A stretch of DNA of 62,722 bases from Candidatus Zhuqueibacterota bacterium (GCA_016934825.1 JAFGSB010000025.1:1-62722); one strand, 5' to 3'; counted from the first letter of the stretch, positions 19,201-28,781 are shown. Notes: generated from the letters alone by a model not told the origin. Translations and numbers: made by a program.

Positions 19201-19996
19201 TTTCCTAACGGATGAGAACCTGCACGCTGTAAAAATGACCGAACTTCATTATCACCCGCTGGATGAAGGTCAAATCAGCGGCAGGGAATATGAATTTTTA
19301 GAATTAAAAAACACGGGTTCCGTTTCGGTTAATTTGACAAATGCCGGTTTTATCAACGGTATCGATTATACCTTTCCCGGCGGCTCTACGCTGGCAGCGG
19401 GTGATTTTTTCGTTATTGCCTCGAATGAAACTGAATTTGAAAAAAGGTATAAATTTAAACCCGACGGAGAATTTACCGGACAACTTGATAACGGCGGCGA
19501 ACGAATCGTACTTGTAAATGCCACCGGCGATACCATCATAAACATGCGGTATAACGATAGAACTCCCTGGCCGGTCCTGCCTGACAGCCTGGGGTATTCG
19601 CTGGTGTCTGTGGAAGAAAATCCGACTGGTGACCCCGGTAACCCTTCATACTGGCGTTCTTCATATAAGGTTCACGGTTCACCCGGCAAGAACGACATAC
19701 AAACCGGTATTCCGGATCGGGATAAACTCGCGATAAAGTTTGAGTTATATCCTAATTATCCCAATCCATTTAATCCCGAAACCAGTATCGGATTTTCCAT
19801 TGCCGGAGACGGGTACGTTACACTTGAAATTTTTGATGTTTTAGGACGTAAAGTGGAAACAATTGTTAATAACCACTATACAGCCGGTTATTACCGGATA
19901 ACATGGAAGCCAAAACACCTGGCCGGAGGGGTATACTTTTACCGGCTTAAGGCAAACGGCAACACACAAATCCGTAAACTTTTACTGTTAAAATAA
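16295..19996 (+). CDS. Secreted CotH-kinase/LTD multidomain protein with type IX sorting tail
   Basis: 1233 residues. In order: signal peptide (1-27), a CBM6-like carbohydrate-binding module (about 45-195), a bacterial Ig-like domain (PPKVSITAPEDG..., about 200-290), a chitobiase-type C-terminal module (about 300-385), a CotH-kinase-like domain (about 420-880; LRIRGGWSRHG, LYLNGMYWGLFQTQERPE), another chitobiase-type module, a lamin-tail (LTD) domain (about 980-1110), and a C-terminal sorting domain starting LYPNYPNPFNPETS and ending KLLLLK. CotH-type kinases phosphorylate secreted proteins; here the protein is probably cell-surface and bound to glycans. Confidence 0.88.
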   Translation: MKNLKVNILTAFFTLIFLFYAILLSAANDNSTELPRILEQTPYHGTPANVPGLIEAQDFDNGGEGEAYHDSDTGNNGNAYRFNTDVDIEASSEHDFNIGWTQPDEWVEYTVNVESDGIYQLEAHVAAQNMDGYFHFEFNGQNVTGKMTAPQTNGWQTWTTVTSPQFTLSAGVQILKFVAESDEFNINYMDIKRIIDTIPPKVSITAPEDGDKFRENENITITADASDEDGQIVNVEFFADENKIGEKNTSPYTISWDNVQRGSYKLTAVAKDNDGAKTISDSVGIKVTWPDLADGPVFSHERGFYNESFNLSVSTDISNSQIKYTLDGSDPLTSPTATAGTSPVTIKIDPNSTAGRARTPAVMVRAVVTQNGVQATEVVSHTFIFLNNVLTQTWPGGDWPNGNVNDQEFYYDMSSNVVNDSRYKNDMINALKSLPSFSLVTDNKNLFDRDTGIYVNALYHGVDWERPVSVELITPDSDSGFQINAGLRIRGGWSRHGINPKHAFRLFFREEEYGQAKLKYPLFGNEGVDEFDKMDLRTSQNYSWSYQGYDYGHLNTMTRDVFSRDVQREMGHPYTRSRYYHLYLNGMYWGLFQTQERPEAAFAASYMGGNREDYDVVKINITDDFGPGSYEVEATDGNLEAWEDIYNMCNTGFSSNSQYFQIQGRKADGTKDPASRVLVDIDNLIDYMLIIFYTGNFDAPCSKFRSNKEPNNFYTIYDRNGTDGFKFFAHDAEHTLIHENIWPSDGIDENRVNIAELEWNMRMNVDRFEHFHPQWLHYKLSSNAEYRMAFADHTYKQFFNDGVLTPDNTVKLFDKRIKEIDMAIIGESARWGEAKISPPRTKHDDWLPLINTLRNDYFPERTDIVLDQLIDAGLFPDINPPEVYHQSTEIKQSALNISPGYVLTLKNPNNSTGTILYTLNGNDPRQLNGVVLNEAIDGGDQVDITINSSSVLKTRVKYGSKWSALHEITFLTDENLHAVKMTELHYHPLDEGQISGREYEFLELKNTGSVSVNLTNAGFINGIDYTFPGGSTLAAGDFFVIASNETEFEKRYKFKPDGEFTGQLDNGGERIVLVNATGDTIINMRYNDRTPWPVLPDSLGYSLVSVEENPTGDPGNPSYWRSSYKVHGSPGKNDIQTGIPDRDKLAIKFELYPNYPNPFNPETSIGFSIAGDGYVTLEIFDVLGRKVETIVNNHYTAGYYRITWKPKHLAGGVYFYRLKANGNTQIRKLLLLK

Positions 19997-20160
19997 AATG
20001 TGGTTGACAACAATATGACTGACGGTTCAAATATTTTGAGTAGTGTTTTTAATGTAAAAGCTGAACAATGACAAAGTAAAATTTTTAGCTTCATTTACAA
20101 GCAATGAATTCGTTTTATATTATTGAACTATTGTAAATATTCATTTATTCTAAAATCAAA

Positions 20161-20706
20161 ATGAATCATAAAATAGTCAAAACCAGTAAATATCTGAGTT
20201 ATATTCTGCGCCACAGGCCGGAAAAGATCAACCTTGTTCTGGATGAAAACGGCTGGGCGGATATTGATGAGCTGATTCTGAGGGCAAACCGGGCCGGCGT
20301 GGAGCTCGACAAGGAACTTTTATTTCAGGTTGTTGAAAAAAACGATAAACAGCGTTTTGCCCTCAGTGAGGACCGCCGAAGGATCAGGGCCAGCCAGGGA
20401 CATTCAATCCGGGTAAATCTGAACCTTGAACCGCGCACCCCGCCGGAATTTTTATATCATGGTACGGCGTCCCGATTTTTACAGTCAATCAAAACTCATG
20501 GTCTGCTGCCCGGAAACCGGACCCATGTCCATCTTTCCCCGGACAAATTAACCGCAACACATGTCGGAAACCGTCACGGTGTGCCGGTTGTCTTGACTGT
20601 ACAGGCGGAACACATGCATAAAAACGGCCATAGTTTCTATCTTTCCGATAACGGCATATGGCTGACGGAAAAGGTGCCGGTGGAATATATATTCTTCCCT
20701 GGTTAA
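20161..20706 (+). CDS. kptA: RNA 2'-phosphotransferase
   Basis: 181 residues, full length. Tpt1/KptA transfers an RNA 2'-phosphate to NAD, giving ADP-ribose 1'',2''-cyclic phosphate. Conserved segments: SKYLSYILRHRPE (N-terminal winged-helix lobe), YHGTASRFLQSIKTHGLLPGNRTHVHLSPD and GVPVVLTV in the ADP-ribosyltransferase-like lobe. Many bacteria carry it without a known tRNA-splicing substrate. No operon partner is obvious. Confidence 0.93.
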   Translation: MNHKIVKTSKYLSYILRHRPEKINLVLDENGWADIDELILRANRAGVELDKELLFQVVEKNDKQRFALSEDRRRIRASQGHSIRVNLNLEPRTPPEFLYHGTASRFLQSIKTHGLLPGNRTHVHLSPDKLTATHVGNRHGVPVVLTVQAEHMHKNGHSFYLSDNGIWLTEKVPVEYIFFPG

Positions 20707-20820
20707 CATACATTTTGTTTTGCTCTCAAGTTTGTTTCCAGGTTGTACAAATTCAAGTTGCGATTAAACATATTATTTAATAAACTTTAAAAACCTTACA
20801 ATTATATACGGGAAAAAACC

Positions 20821-21996
20821 ATGCAAAATTTGTATTTACGACGACGCAGCTTTTTTAAGATGTTCAGCTTGTCCATGTTCTGTGCATTCAATACCGGATT
20901 CCCGCTGGCCGGTAAAGAGTCAGCAAAAGAATTAACTGTTTATATCGGTACATATACAAACGGCGGCAGTGAAGGGATCTATATTTACAGTCTTGATCTG
21001 TCCAGCGGCAATTTAAAATATATCAGTGCCGCAAAATCTGCCGACCCGTCCTATCTCACATTGCATCCGAACAAAAAATTTCTATATGCCGTAAATGAAC
21101 TAAAGGAATATAACGGTAAACCCGGCGGCGCGGTGAGCGCGTTTTCAATCAACCCGAAAACCGGCGGACTGACCCTGATCAACCAGCAGCCTTCGTGTGG
21201 AGTTTACCCCTGTTATCTGGGCCTTGATAAATCGGGGAAATATGTTTACGTTGCGAATTACGGCAGCGGAAATTTAGCCGTATTGCCGGTTCTAAAGGAC
21301 GGCAGCCTTGGTGAGCCTTCGGATACAATACAGCACTTTGGAAAAGGGATCAATTCAGAAAATCAGGAAGGACCGCACGCCCATTGCATCGACTCGGACC
21401 CGGACGGTAACTTTATACTGGCCGCAGACCTGGGGATCGACAAATTGATGATCTACAAACCGGACTATAAAACGGACGGACTGGTGTCAAATCAAACTCC
21501 CTGGATTAAAATCCGCGACGGCGCCGGGCCAAGGCATTTTTGCTTTCATCCGAACGGAAAATTCCTGTTCCTCATCAATGAACTAAATAGTACGATGGTT
21601 TCATTTGCCTACGACGCACAAAACGGGGTCTTAAAAGAGATACAAACCGTTTCCACACTGCCGGGAGATTATAGCGGACACAACTCCTGCGCCGATATAC
21701 ATGTGTCACCGGACGGCAGGTTTGTTTACGGCTCCAACCGCGGGCACGACAGTATCGTGATCTTTGCAATCGATAATAAAACAGGCAAACTCGATTTAAT
21801 TGGTTTCGAACCGACAATGGGCCGCACCCCGCGTAACTTTGCCATTGATCCGACCGGTTCTTATTTACTGGCAGCTAATCAGAACAGCAATAATATTGTT
21901 GTATTCAAAATCGACAACAGTTCCGGCAAGCCTGAACCGACCGGAGTGTCAGTAAATATTCCGAATCCAGTTTGTGTGAAATTTTATGCAAAATGA
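20821..21996 (+). CDS. Lactonase-family seven-bladed beta-propeller (6-phosphogluconolactonase-like)
   Basis: 391 residues of the Pgl-type lactonase family. A twin-arginine signal (RRRSFFKMF) opens the protein, so it is probably exported folded. Repeated blade motifs such as PSYLTLHPNKKFLYAVNE, GPRHFCFHPNGKFLFLINE and HVSPDGRFVYGSNRGHDSI, plus GPHAHCID, are typical. An exported location argues against a pentose-phosphate role and for a periplasmic sugar-lactone or similar substrate. CGGGA precedes the ATG. Confidence 0.82.
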   Translation: MQNLYLRRRSFFKMFSLSMFCAFNTGFPLAGKESAKELTVYIGTYTNGGSEGIYIYSLDLSSGNLKYISAAKSADPSYLTLHPNKKFLYAVNELKEYNGKPGGAVSAFSINPKTGGLTLINQQPSCGVYPCYLGLDKSGKYVYVANYGSGNLAVLPVLKDGSLGEPSDTIQHFGKGINSENQEGPHAHCIDSDPDGNFILAADLGIDKLMIYKPDYKTDGLVSNQTPWIKIRDGAGPRHFCFHPNGKFLFLINELNSTMVSFAYDAQNGVLKEIQTVSTLPGDYSGHNSCADIHVSPDGRFVYGSNRGHDSIVIFAIDNKTGKLDLIGFEPTMGRTPRNFAIDPTGSYLLAANQNSNNIVVFKIDNSSGKPEPTGVSVNIPNPVCVKFYAK

Positions 21997-22037
21997 AATA
22001 AACGGACAATCAAATAGAATTATTAACCGGAGTTGTT

Positions 22038-23876
22038 GTGAAAAAAATAATTAATGTCTATTCATGCCGCTTGACCAGTATTATAATTATTATATCTTTA
22101 TATTTCCTTAACACGGTTGTATCTGCTGAAAGCCTTTTATCCGGAACCCTGCAGTCCGATACGACCCTGACCGCCGAAGCTGGTCCGTGGCGTATTACGG
22201 GCGATGTTATTGTACCGGATGGTGTTACGTTAACCATTGAGGACGGTACGACCGTATATTTTGATAACCAGACGGAACTGACTATCGGACTAAACGGCAG
22301 GTTGCTGGCAAACGGCTCCGAATCCGGACGTATCCTGTTTACCCGTACGCCTGAAAGCGACGGCCAATGGGACGGCATCCGGTTTAACAACACACTCCAG
22401 GACAACCGGCTCTGTTTTGTGGACATGAAATACGGCGACCGGTTTGGAGAGATGATTAATATCCAGCATTCCAGGCTGTTGATTGACAATATGACCTGGA
22501 ATACCAGCAATAAAACAGTTTTGGAGGTCAACCATCCGCGCCTGCACGTTCGGAATTCGGTTTTTCCCAACGTCGAAAGTGTCGAGGTTATCCACGGTCA
22601 AAGCCTTGCCGGCGATGAATATTTCATTTTAGACGGCAATACCTTTGGGTCCACAACCGGTTATAATGACGTGATCGACTTTTCCGACTGCAAGCGTCCC
22701 GGGCCGATTTTACAGGCGTATAACAACACATTTCTCGGCGGCGGCGACGACGGACTCGATCTGGACGGCTGCGATGCCCACATTGAAGGAAATATCTTTA
22801 CAAATTTTCACAGGGCGGACAGTAATCCCGGTACATCCAGCGCGGTTGCTACGGGCTACAGGTTCGATAGAACCTCGGATATAACAGTCGTCCGGAATAT
22901 CTTTTACAATAACGATCATTCGGTTTTGCTGAAGGAAGACTGTTACATGCTTGCCGAGAATAATGTATTTGTAAACAACAATATTGCCGTAATCAATTAC
23001 AGCGAATGGCCGCTTCGTAATGTTTCGCCCGGTAAGGGCGCCGATCTGAACGGTAATATTTTCTTTAACAATGCTCTCACTTTTGAGAACCAGCTTGCAC
23101 AACCTGGTTTCTCAAACCCGGTTATTAGCGTGAACCGGTGTATTATCCCGGGTGATTTACACGGCCTGGGTTCCGGAAATATAGATGCCGACCCTCAGTT
23201 TATCGATCCGGATGGAGACTTTCATTTGCGGCCCGGTTCCCCGGCAATCGGCGCGGGGCCGAACGGTCTCGACATGGGACGCTATGTTCCGGCGGGTGCG
23301 TCAATATCCGGCGAGCCGGACTCCGTGACCACGGATACAACGGTCACTCTAACAATCGGTGGACCAGGGATTATCCGATATAAATATGTCATAAACGATA
23401 CATCAGGCGCTTGGAGCGACGAATTTACAATAACGGACAATCCCGTTATACAATTAAACGGACTGGAAAACGGGAAATCATACACCGTATATGTTAAAGG
23501 CAGAAACTCGGCGGGAACCTGGCAGAGTCAACCGGAATATGCCTCGTCGAAAACCTGGACGGTTGAACTGGATAACACCGGAATCCGGCAAAAGAATTCA
23601 TTCCAGTCCCCTGCGCAATTCCGGCTTTATCAAAACAGTCCGAATCCCTTCAACCCGTCGACGAATATAAAATTTGATCTGCCGGAACCGGGTTTCATTA
23701 CCCTGATGGTATATAATCTCAAGGGCAAAAAAGTCACGACGTTGATTTCCGGTAAGTATAACCAGGGATCATATACAATTAATTGGAACGCGGCCGGACT
23801 TTCCAGCGGACTTTATTATGTTGTTTTACAGGCAGGGAATCTAACCGAACGAAAAAAAATGATCCTCCTGAAATAA
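22038..23876 (+). CDS. Secreted right-handed beta-helix protein with type IX sorting tail
   Basis: 612 residues from a GTG start, preceded by CCGGAG. Signal peptide (1-28), then a parallel beta-helix (about 40-400) with repeated turns such as NNTFLGGGDDGLDLDGCDAHIEGNIF, a small fibronectin-like domain (about 420-510) and a C-terminal sorting domain (LYQNSPNPFNPSTN to KKMILLK). Beta-helices of this kind often bind or cleave polysaccharides; no catalytic set was assigned. It follows the lactonase gene by 41 bp. Confidence 0.8.
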   Translation: MKKIINVYSCRLTSIIIIISLYFLNTVVSAESLLSGTLQSDTTLTAEAGPWRITGDVIVPDGVTLTIEDGTTVYFDNQTELTIGLNGRLLANGSESGRILFTRTPESDGQWDGIRFNNTLQDNRLCFVDMKYGDRFGEMINIQHSRLLIDNMTWNTSNKTVLEVNHPRLHVRNSVFPNVESVEVIHGQSLAGDEYFILDGNTFGSTTGYNDVIDFSDCKRPGPILQAYNNTFLGGGDDGLDLDGCDAHIEGNIFTNFHRADSNPGTSSAVATGYRFDRTSDITVVRNIFYNNDHSVLLKEDCYMLAENNVFVNNNIAVINYSEWPLRNVSPGKGADLNGNIFFNNALTFENQLAQPGFSNPVISVNRCIIPGDLHGLGSGNIDADPQFIDPDGDFHLRPGSPAIGAGPNGLDMGRYVPAGASISGEPDSVTTDTTVTLTIGGPGIIRYKYVINDTSGAWSDEFTITDNPVIQLNGLENGKSYTVYVKGRNSAGTWQSQPEYASSKTWTVELDNTGIRQKNSFQSPAQFRLYQNSPNPFNPSTNIKFDLPEPGFITLMVYNLKGKKVTTLISGKYNQGSYTINWNAAGLSSGLYYVVLQAGNLTERKKMILLK

Positions 23877-23950
23877 ATAATTATTTTAAATAAAATCATG
23901 AACAATTAAAACCTTAATAATAATGTTTAAAACTAAATTCGGAGAGAGAC

Positions 23951-24823
23951 ATGAAACCTGTAAACGAAAGTAAAATGTCACGGCGGCATTTTATCAATCA
24001 AACAACGGGAGCGGCGGTGTCCTTGGGAGTATTATCCTCGAATTTATTATGCAGCAAAGCAACGAAAACCAAAGCGGAAATTCCCGTTGGGTTACAACTT
24101 TATTCGGTGCGGACAGAGTGTGAAAAAGACTTAGCCGCCACAATCGCGGCCGTCGCGAAAATGGGCTACCAGGGTGTGGAATTTGCCGGTTATTACGATC
24201 ACAGCGCCGAACAGGTCCGTAAAATGCTCGATGACAACGGTATAAAATGTTGCGGCACACACACCGCGCTCGATACGGTTTTGGGTGATAATCTGGCCAA
24301 AACCATTGAATTCAACCAGGTCATCGGCAATAAATATCTGATTATACCCTGGCTGGATGAAGATATGCGCAATTCACAGGAGGCATGGCTTAAAACAGCA
24401 GCGCTGTTCAATGAGATCAATGAAAAAATAAAACCGCACGGTATGAAACTGGGTTACCACAACCACGGTTTCGAATTTGAAATGATAGACGGTCAAATCC
24501 CGTGGGACCTCTTTTTCGGCAATGTTTCGGAAGATATTATTATGCAGGTGGACATTGGCAACGCCATGTCCGGGGGCGGCGATCCGATTGCCGCGCTGAA
24601 AAAATTTCCGGGCCGCGCCACGACGATCCACCTGAAAGAATTTTCAACTACCGACCCGAAAGCAATCATCGGCGAAGGCGACGTTCCCTGGGCCGAAGTA
24701 TTTTCCATTTGCGAAAGTACCGGCGGAACGGAATGGTACATCATTGAAGAGGAAAAGGACGTTTATCCGCCTCTCGAATGCGTCGATCTGTGCTTAAAGA
24801 ATTATAAAAAACTGCGGGCCTGA
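23951..24823 (+). CDS. Exported sugar phosphate isomerase/epimerase-like protein
   Basis: 290 residues. N-terminal twin-arginine motif (SRRHFINQ) followed by a hydrophobic stretch ending LSSNLLCS, a lipobox, so it is probably a Tat-exported lipoprotein. The mature part is a xylose-isomerase-like TIM barrel (VGLQLYSVR, GYQGVEFAG, LGYHNHGFEFE, QVDIGNAMSGG, IHLKEFS). Such Tat-linked isomerases often act in sugar breakdown with Gfo/Idh/MocA enzymes. GGAGAGAG ribosome-binding site; strong terminator downstream. Confidence 0.82.
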   Translation: MKPVNESKMSRRHFINQTTGAAVSLGVLSSNLLCSKATKTKAEIPVGLQLYSVRTECEKDLAATIAAVAKMGYQGVEFAGYYDHSAEQVRKMLDDNGIKCCGTHTALDTVLGDNLAKTIEFNQVIGNKYLIIPWLDEDMRNSQEAWLKTAALFNEINEKIKPHGMKLGYHNHGFEFEMIDGQIPWDLFFGNVSEDIIMQVDIGNAMSGGGDPIAALKKFPGRATTIHLKEFSTTDPKAIIGEGDVPWAEVFSICESTGGTEWYIIEEEKDVYPPLECVDLCLKNYKKLRA

Positions 24824-24830
24824 CAGGATT

Positions 24831-24872
24831 ATCCATAAAGCGGGATTAAATCCCGCTTTATGGATTTCTTTA
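24831..24872 (+). terminator. Strong intrinsic terminator
   Basis: A perfect 16-bp stem (ATCCATAAAGCGGGAT and its complement) with a TAA loop, followed by TTCTTT, begins 8 nt after the isomerase stop codon and closes the plus-strand block that starts with the lactonase gene. Confidence 0.9.
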
Positions 24873-25390
24873 TATCAAACTTTATTCTTATCCGATTTGA
24901 ACAAATTTATCACATAAAAACATAGGGGATTATATTTCTTCACATCACCGGATCCGGGTTTAAGCGGACACATGTGTCATATCATTAAAATTTTATGAGT
25001 TCTCTCTTCCGATATATCCGGAAGTTAGAATTATGTATTTTCCCCAATAATTCAAGATAAATAAATAATTTAAATAAAGCCGTAAATGTACGGAGTGAGC
25101 GGGTATTACAACTTTATTGGGACAAATTAACCGGTTGTATACATGTGGGTATTTTCAAGTGCACAATATTGATTCTATACGGCGGACGCCTAATTCTTCT
25201 CTGCATACCTGGTTTCAATAACTATCTTGATAATTTTTCAAAACTTTTAAAAAAATTTCATTTGTAAATTAAATTTTTCTTTTCTAATATTACCGGTTTT
25301 TTTTATTACCGGATATTATCAGAGTTTTTTTAAAATTCCGGTTAATGGTAATTTCAATATTTACTGATTTACAGAGGATATAGTTTTGAA
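24873..25390. other. Spacer without a gene before DUF486
   Basis: 518 bp. Contains palindrome R4 (24943-24985) and otherwise AT-rich sequence with several degenerate TTACCGG stretches near 25290-25345. No reading frame with coding character was found. Confidence 0.5.
24943..24985. repeat. Dispersed palindrome copy R4
   Basis: ATCCGGGTTTAAGCGGACACATG followed by TGTCATATCATTA; the right flank repeats the TATCATTA segment seen beside R1. Confidence 0.6.
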
Positions 25391-25741
25391 ATGAAACAGG
25401 TAATCACGTTGGTAATTATGCTCACCATCTCGAATGTATTCATGACATTTGCGTGGTACGGACATTTAAAAAAATTGACCGCAAGTCCCTGGTTTATTGC
25501 CGCAGTGATTAGCTGGGGTATTGCGTTTTTTGAATATATGCTCCAGGTGCCGGGCAACCGTATCGGGCATAAAGTTCTGGATTTAAGCCAGCTCAAAATC
25601 ATTCAGGAAGTGATCACTCTTGCGGTTTTTGTACCGTTTTCCATTTATTTCATGAAGGAAAAAATGAGAATGGACTTTCTCTACGCCGCACTTTGTCTTG
25701 TGGGAGCGGTATATTTTGTTTTCAGACATAAATTGAACTAA
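25391..25741 (+). CDS. DUF486 (DMT-like) membrane protein
   Basis: 116 residues, four transmembrane helices, full length for DUF486. Characteristic segments: TISNVFMTFAWYGHL and ISWGIAFFEYMLQVPGNRIG. Members resemble half-size drug/metabolite transporters; the substrate is unknown. Confidence 0.88.
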   Translation: MKQVITLVIMLTISNVFMTFAWYGHLKKLTASPWFIAAVISWGIAFFEYMLQVPGNRIGHKVLDLSQLKIIQEVITLAVFVPFSIYFMKEKMRMDFLYAALCLVGAVYFVFRHKLN

Positions 25742-25795
25742 CCAAAACAAACCGGGAATAACGAATTTGATAAAAACAAATTACCTGAAACACAT

Positions 25796-26446
25796 TTAAA
25801 TATATACGTCATGCTGAGCGTAAATATTTCCGTCGGCAGGCTTTTTTTCGTCATTTTTTCTCACATAAACAAGCCGTTGAATGACTGTAAAGTGAGTCAT
25901 AAAAGCCATAAAAAGTAAAATGGTTTTTAAAATCCAGCCCTGAAATATAACGCCGATGGCCAATAACGCCAACCGCTCGGACCGCTGCAGTATCCCAACC
26001 GGACAGTCCATTAATGCGCCTTCGGCCCGGGCTTTAACATAACTTACCAAAATTGATCCGGTCAAAACGATAGCAATAATTAATGACCAGACCGGTTGTT
26101 CGGTCAGATAATAGTGTACTCCCAGACCAATAAATAAAAATGATTCATTGTAGCGGTCAACGGTGGAGTCCAGTATACCGCCGTAACGGCTTGTTTGATG
26201 CGTGGAAATGGCGAGTTGGCCGTCCAATATGTCAAATATTCCCATTAAAAAGCCAAATAACAAGGCAAGCGCCATATGCCCGAACGTTAAAAACAATCCC
26301 GCCAAAAATCCGAATCCAAGACTGAATAAAGTAATATGGTTTGGCGTTAGTCCGGTCCGTGACAATTTCAGGGTAAAGAATTCCAATGTCCTGCAAAACC
26401 AAACCTCAAAACGTTGTGGTATCATACCATTTGGTGTCTCAGACAT
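25796..26446 (-). CDS. CDP-alcohol phosphatidyltransferase family protein
   Basis: 216 residues with about six transmembrane helices. The family motif DxxDGxxAR(x8)GxxxDxxxD appears as DILDGQLAI, then eight residues, then GGILDSTVD: all acidic and Gly positions fit, but the conserved Arg after Ala is Ile. These integral enzymes make phospholipids by displacing CMP from CDP-activated lipids or alcohols. GAGGGG precedes the ATG. The head-group substrate is unknown. Confidence 0.85.
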   Translation of the reverse strand: MSETPNGMIPQRFEVWFCRTLEFFTLKLSRTGLTPNHITLFSLGFGFLAGLFLTFGHMALALLFGFLMGIFDILDGQLAISTHQTSRYGGILDSTVDRYNESFLFIGLGVHYYLTEQPVWSLIIAIVLTGSILVSYVKARAEGALMDCPVGILQRSERLALLAIGVIFQGWILKTILLFMAFMTHFTVIQRLVYVRKNDEKKPADGNIYAQHDVYI

Positions 26447-26690
26447 TTTATTCCCCTCAAATTAATAATTGAAATGACTATTAATAACACGATTTACAGG
26501 TCTTAAGTTAATACGAAATATCTTACAAATAATTACAAAAAATTTTATAATATCATTACTTGTAACTAATATATTGCAAACAAAAAATCACTTTCAAATA
26601 TTCAATATTCGGCAACTTTTAATCGGGGACGTTCAACGAATATTTAACCAAAATAACCATAAGCTTTATTCAAATCATAAGAATCAAGGA

Positions 26691-28781
26691 TCATTCTAAT
26701 CCTCGTCTTTTCAACAAAGGCGTTATATCCGGTTCCGAACCGCGGAATCGCTGGTACAGGGCCATAGGCTCTTCTGTGCCGCCTTTTTCCAAAATATTTC
26801 TCCTGAAGGACGCCGCTGTATTCGTATTAAACAAACCGGTCTCCCTGAAAGCCTGAAACGCATCCGCCTCAAGAACTTCAGCCCAGATATAACTGTAATA
26901 TCCTGATGAATATCCACCGGAAAAAATATGCTGGAAATAATAACTATTGTAACGTGTGTTAATTTCAGGTATTAACCCGATTTGTTGCAATGACATAGAT
27001 TCAAAGTCAATAACATCCGTTTCGAGCGGTTCGGTCAATGTATGCCAATCCATATCCAGGAACGATGCGGCTAATAATTCAACTGTTTTGAAACCCTGGT
27101 TAAAAAGATCCATTTTTTTTATTTTTTCGATCAATTCATCCGGTATGGGTTCACCGGTCCGGTAATGTCTGGCATAAGATTTAATGACAACCGGTTCATT
27201 AGCCCAGTTTTCCATGATCTGTGACGGCAGCTCGACAAAATCCCGCGAAACTGCGGTTCCCGACAGTTTAGGATATGTACAATCGGATAACAAACCGTGT
27301 AAAGCATGGCCAAATTCGTGAAACAGGGTTTCGACTTCATCAAAACTGAGAAGAGAGGGTTTATCCTCAGTTGGCCGGGTAAAATTGCACACATTATAAA
27401 TGACCGGCGTTATTTTTTCTTCCAGGTTCGACTGTTTTCGAATACTGCTCATCCACGCGCCGCCGCGTTTGCTGGCGCGGGGAAAATAGTCCGTATAAAG
27501 CAAACCGATATGGGGCCCGTCGGCTTCCCTGACCTCAAATACTTTAACATCGGGATGATATTTGGGAATATCCTGAACTTCTTCGAACGTAATGCCATAA
27601 AGTTTGTTCGCAACCGCAAAAGCCCCGTCCCTTACATTTTCAAGTTTAAAGTATGGTCGTAATATTTCATCATCCAGATCATATTTAGCTTTTTTTAACT
27701 TTTCGGTGTAATACCACCAGTCCCAGGCCTCAAGCTTGAAATTATTACCTTCTTTATAAATCATGGATTGCAGGTCCTTTGCTTCATTCTTTGCCCGCGC
27801 CAGCGCCGGTTTCCACAATTTATTGAGAAATTCATATACGTTCTGTGGATTTTGGGCCATATTCATTTCCAGAATAAAATCGGCATGAGTCTGGTATCCT
27901 AATAGATCTGCTCGTTGTAAACGCAGTGCGGCAATTTTGCCCAGAATATCTTTATTATCATTTTCATCGTTATGATTTCCCCTGTTTATATACGCTTTAA
28001 ACATCTCTTCCCGAAGCGCTCGTTTCTCAGAATATTGCAGAAAGGGGATCAGGCTCGGCTTGTGCAGTGTAAATATCCACTTTCCATCCTCGCCCTGTTC
28101 CCTTGCGGTTTCGGCGGCAGCTTTGATCACATTGTCGGGTAAACCGACAAGGTCTTGTTTATTATTTATAACAAGTTTAAAGGTATTATTCTCCTTTAAA
28201 ACATTATCACCGAATTTCAGCGATAAAACAGAAAGTTCCTGGTTGATTTTTAACAGTTCTTCTTTTTGTTCTGCACTCAGATTCGCGCCGCCCCTGACAA
28301 AATCTTTGTAATATTTTTCCAAAAGCATGTTTTGTTCAGGATTGAGAGACAAATTGTCCTTTTGTTCATAAACGGACTCTATGCGTGCGAACAATTTTTT
28401 ATTTAACAGGATATCGTCATAATGTTTCGATAAAAGGGGTGAAACCTGTCTGGCAATATTTTGCAGCTTATCATTGGTCAGTGCGGATCTGTAAATATCA
28501 AAAACATAATCTACCCTAATGAGCAATTTGCCGGTTTTTTCCATTGCTTCGATGGTATTTTCAAACGTAGGCGCATCGGGATTATCGGCGATGTTCTGAA
28601 TTTCCTGTTGTTCCTGCTTCATGCCTTCCGTATAGGCCGGCATGAAATGTTGTTCCTTAATCAGATCAAACGGCGGAACACCAAAAGGAGTATCCCATTC
28701 ACCAAAAAACGGATTGACCGGTCCGGTACATGACAAGAAAATAGGGCCCAGCAAAGCGGTTAAAAGTAATAGATTTTTCAT
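26691..28781 (-). CDS. M3-family metallopeptidase, Dcp-like lipoprotein
   Basis: 696 residues, the normal size of peptidyl-dipeptidase Dcp/oligopeptidase A. The zinc motif HEFGH lies at H488-H492, followed by the downstream ELPSQIMENW segment with the third ligand. The N-terminal signal ends in a lipobox (FLSC), so the enzyme is probably anchored in the periplasm and trims short peptides there. Ribosome-binding site GGAAAG. Transcribed alone. Confidence 0.92.
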   Translation of the reverse strand: MKNLLLLTALLGPIFLSCTGPVNPFFGEWDTPFGVPPFDLIKEQHFMPAYTEGMKQEQQEIQNIADNPDAPTFENTIEAMEKTGKLLIRVDYVFDIYRSALTNDKLQNIARQVSPLLSKHYDDILLNKKLFARIESVYEQKDNLSLNPEQNMLLEKYYKDFVRGGANLSAEQKEELLKINQELSVLSLKFGDNVLKENNTFKLVINNKQDLVGLPDNVIKAAAETAREQGEDGKWIFTLHKPSLIPFLQYSEKRALREEMFKAYINRGNHNDENDNKDILGKIAALRLQRADLLGYQTHADFILEMNMAQNPQNVYEFLNKLWKPALARAKNEAKDLQSMIYKEGNNFKLEAWDWWYYTEKLKKAKYDLDDEILRPYFKLENVRDGAFAVANKLYGITFEEVQDIPKYHPDVKVFEVREADGPHIGLLYTDYFPRASKRGGAWMSSIRKQSNLEEKITPVIYNVCNFTRPTEDKPSLLSFDEVETLFHEFGHALHGLLSDCTYPKLSGTAVSRDFVELPSQIMENWANEPVVIKSYARHYRTGEPIPDELIEKIKKMDLFNQGFKTVELLAASFLDMDWHTLTEPLETDVIDFESMSLQQIGLIPEINTRYNSYYFQHIFSGGYSSGYYSYIWAEVLEADAFQAFRETGLFNTNTAASFRRNILEKGGTEEPMALYQRFRGSEPDITPLLKRRGLE

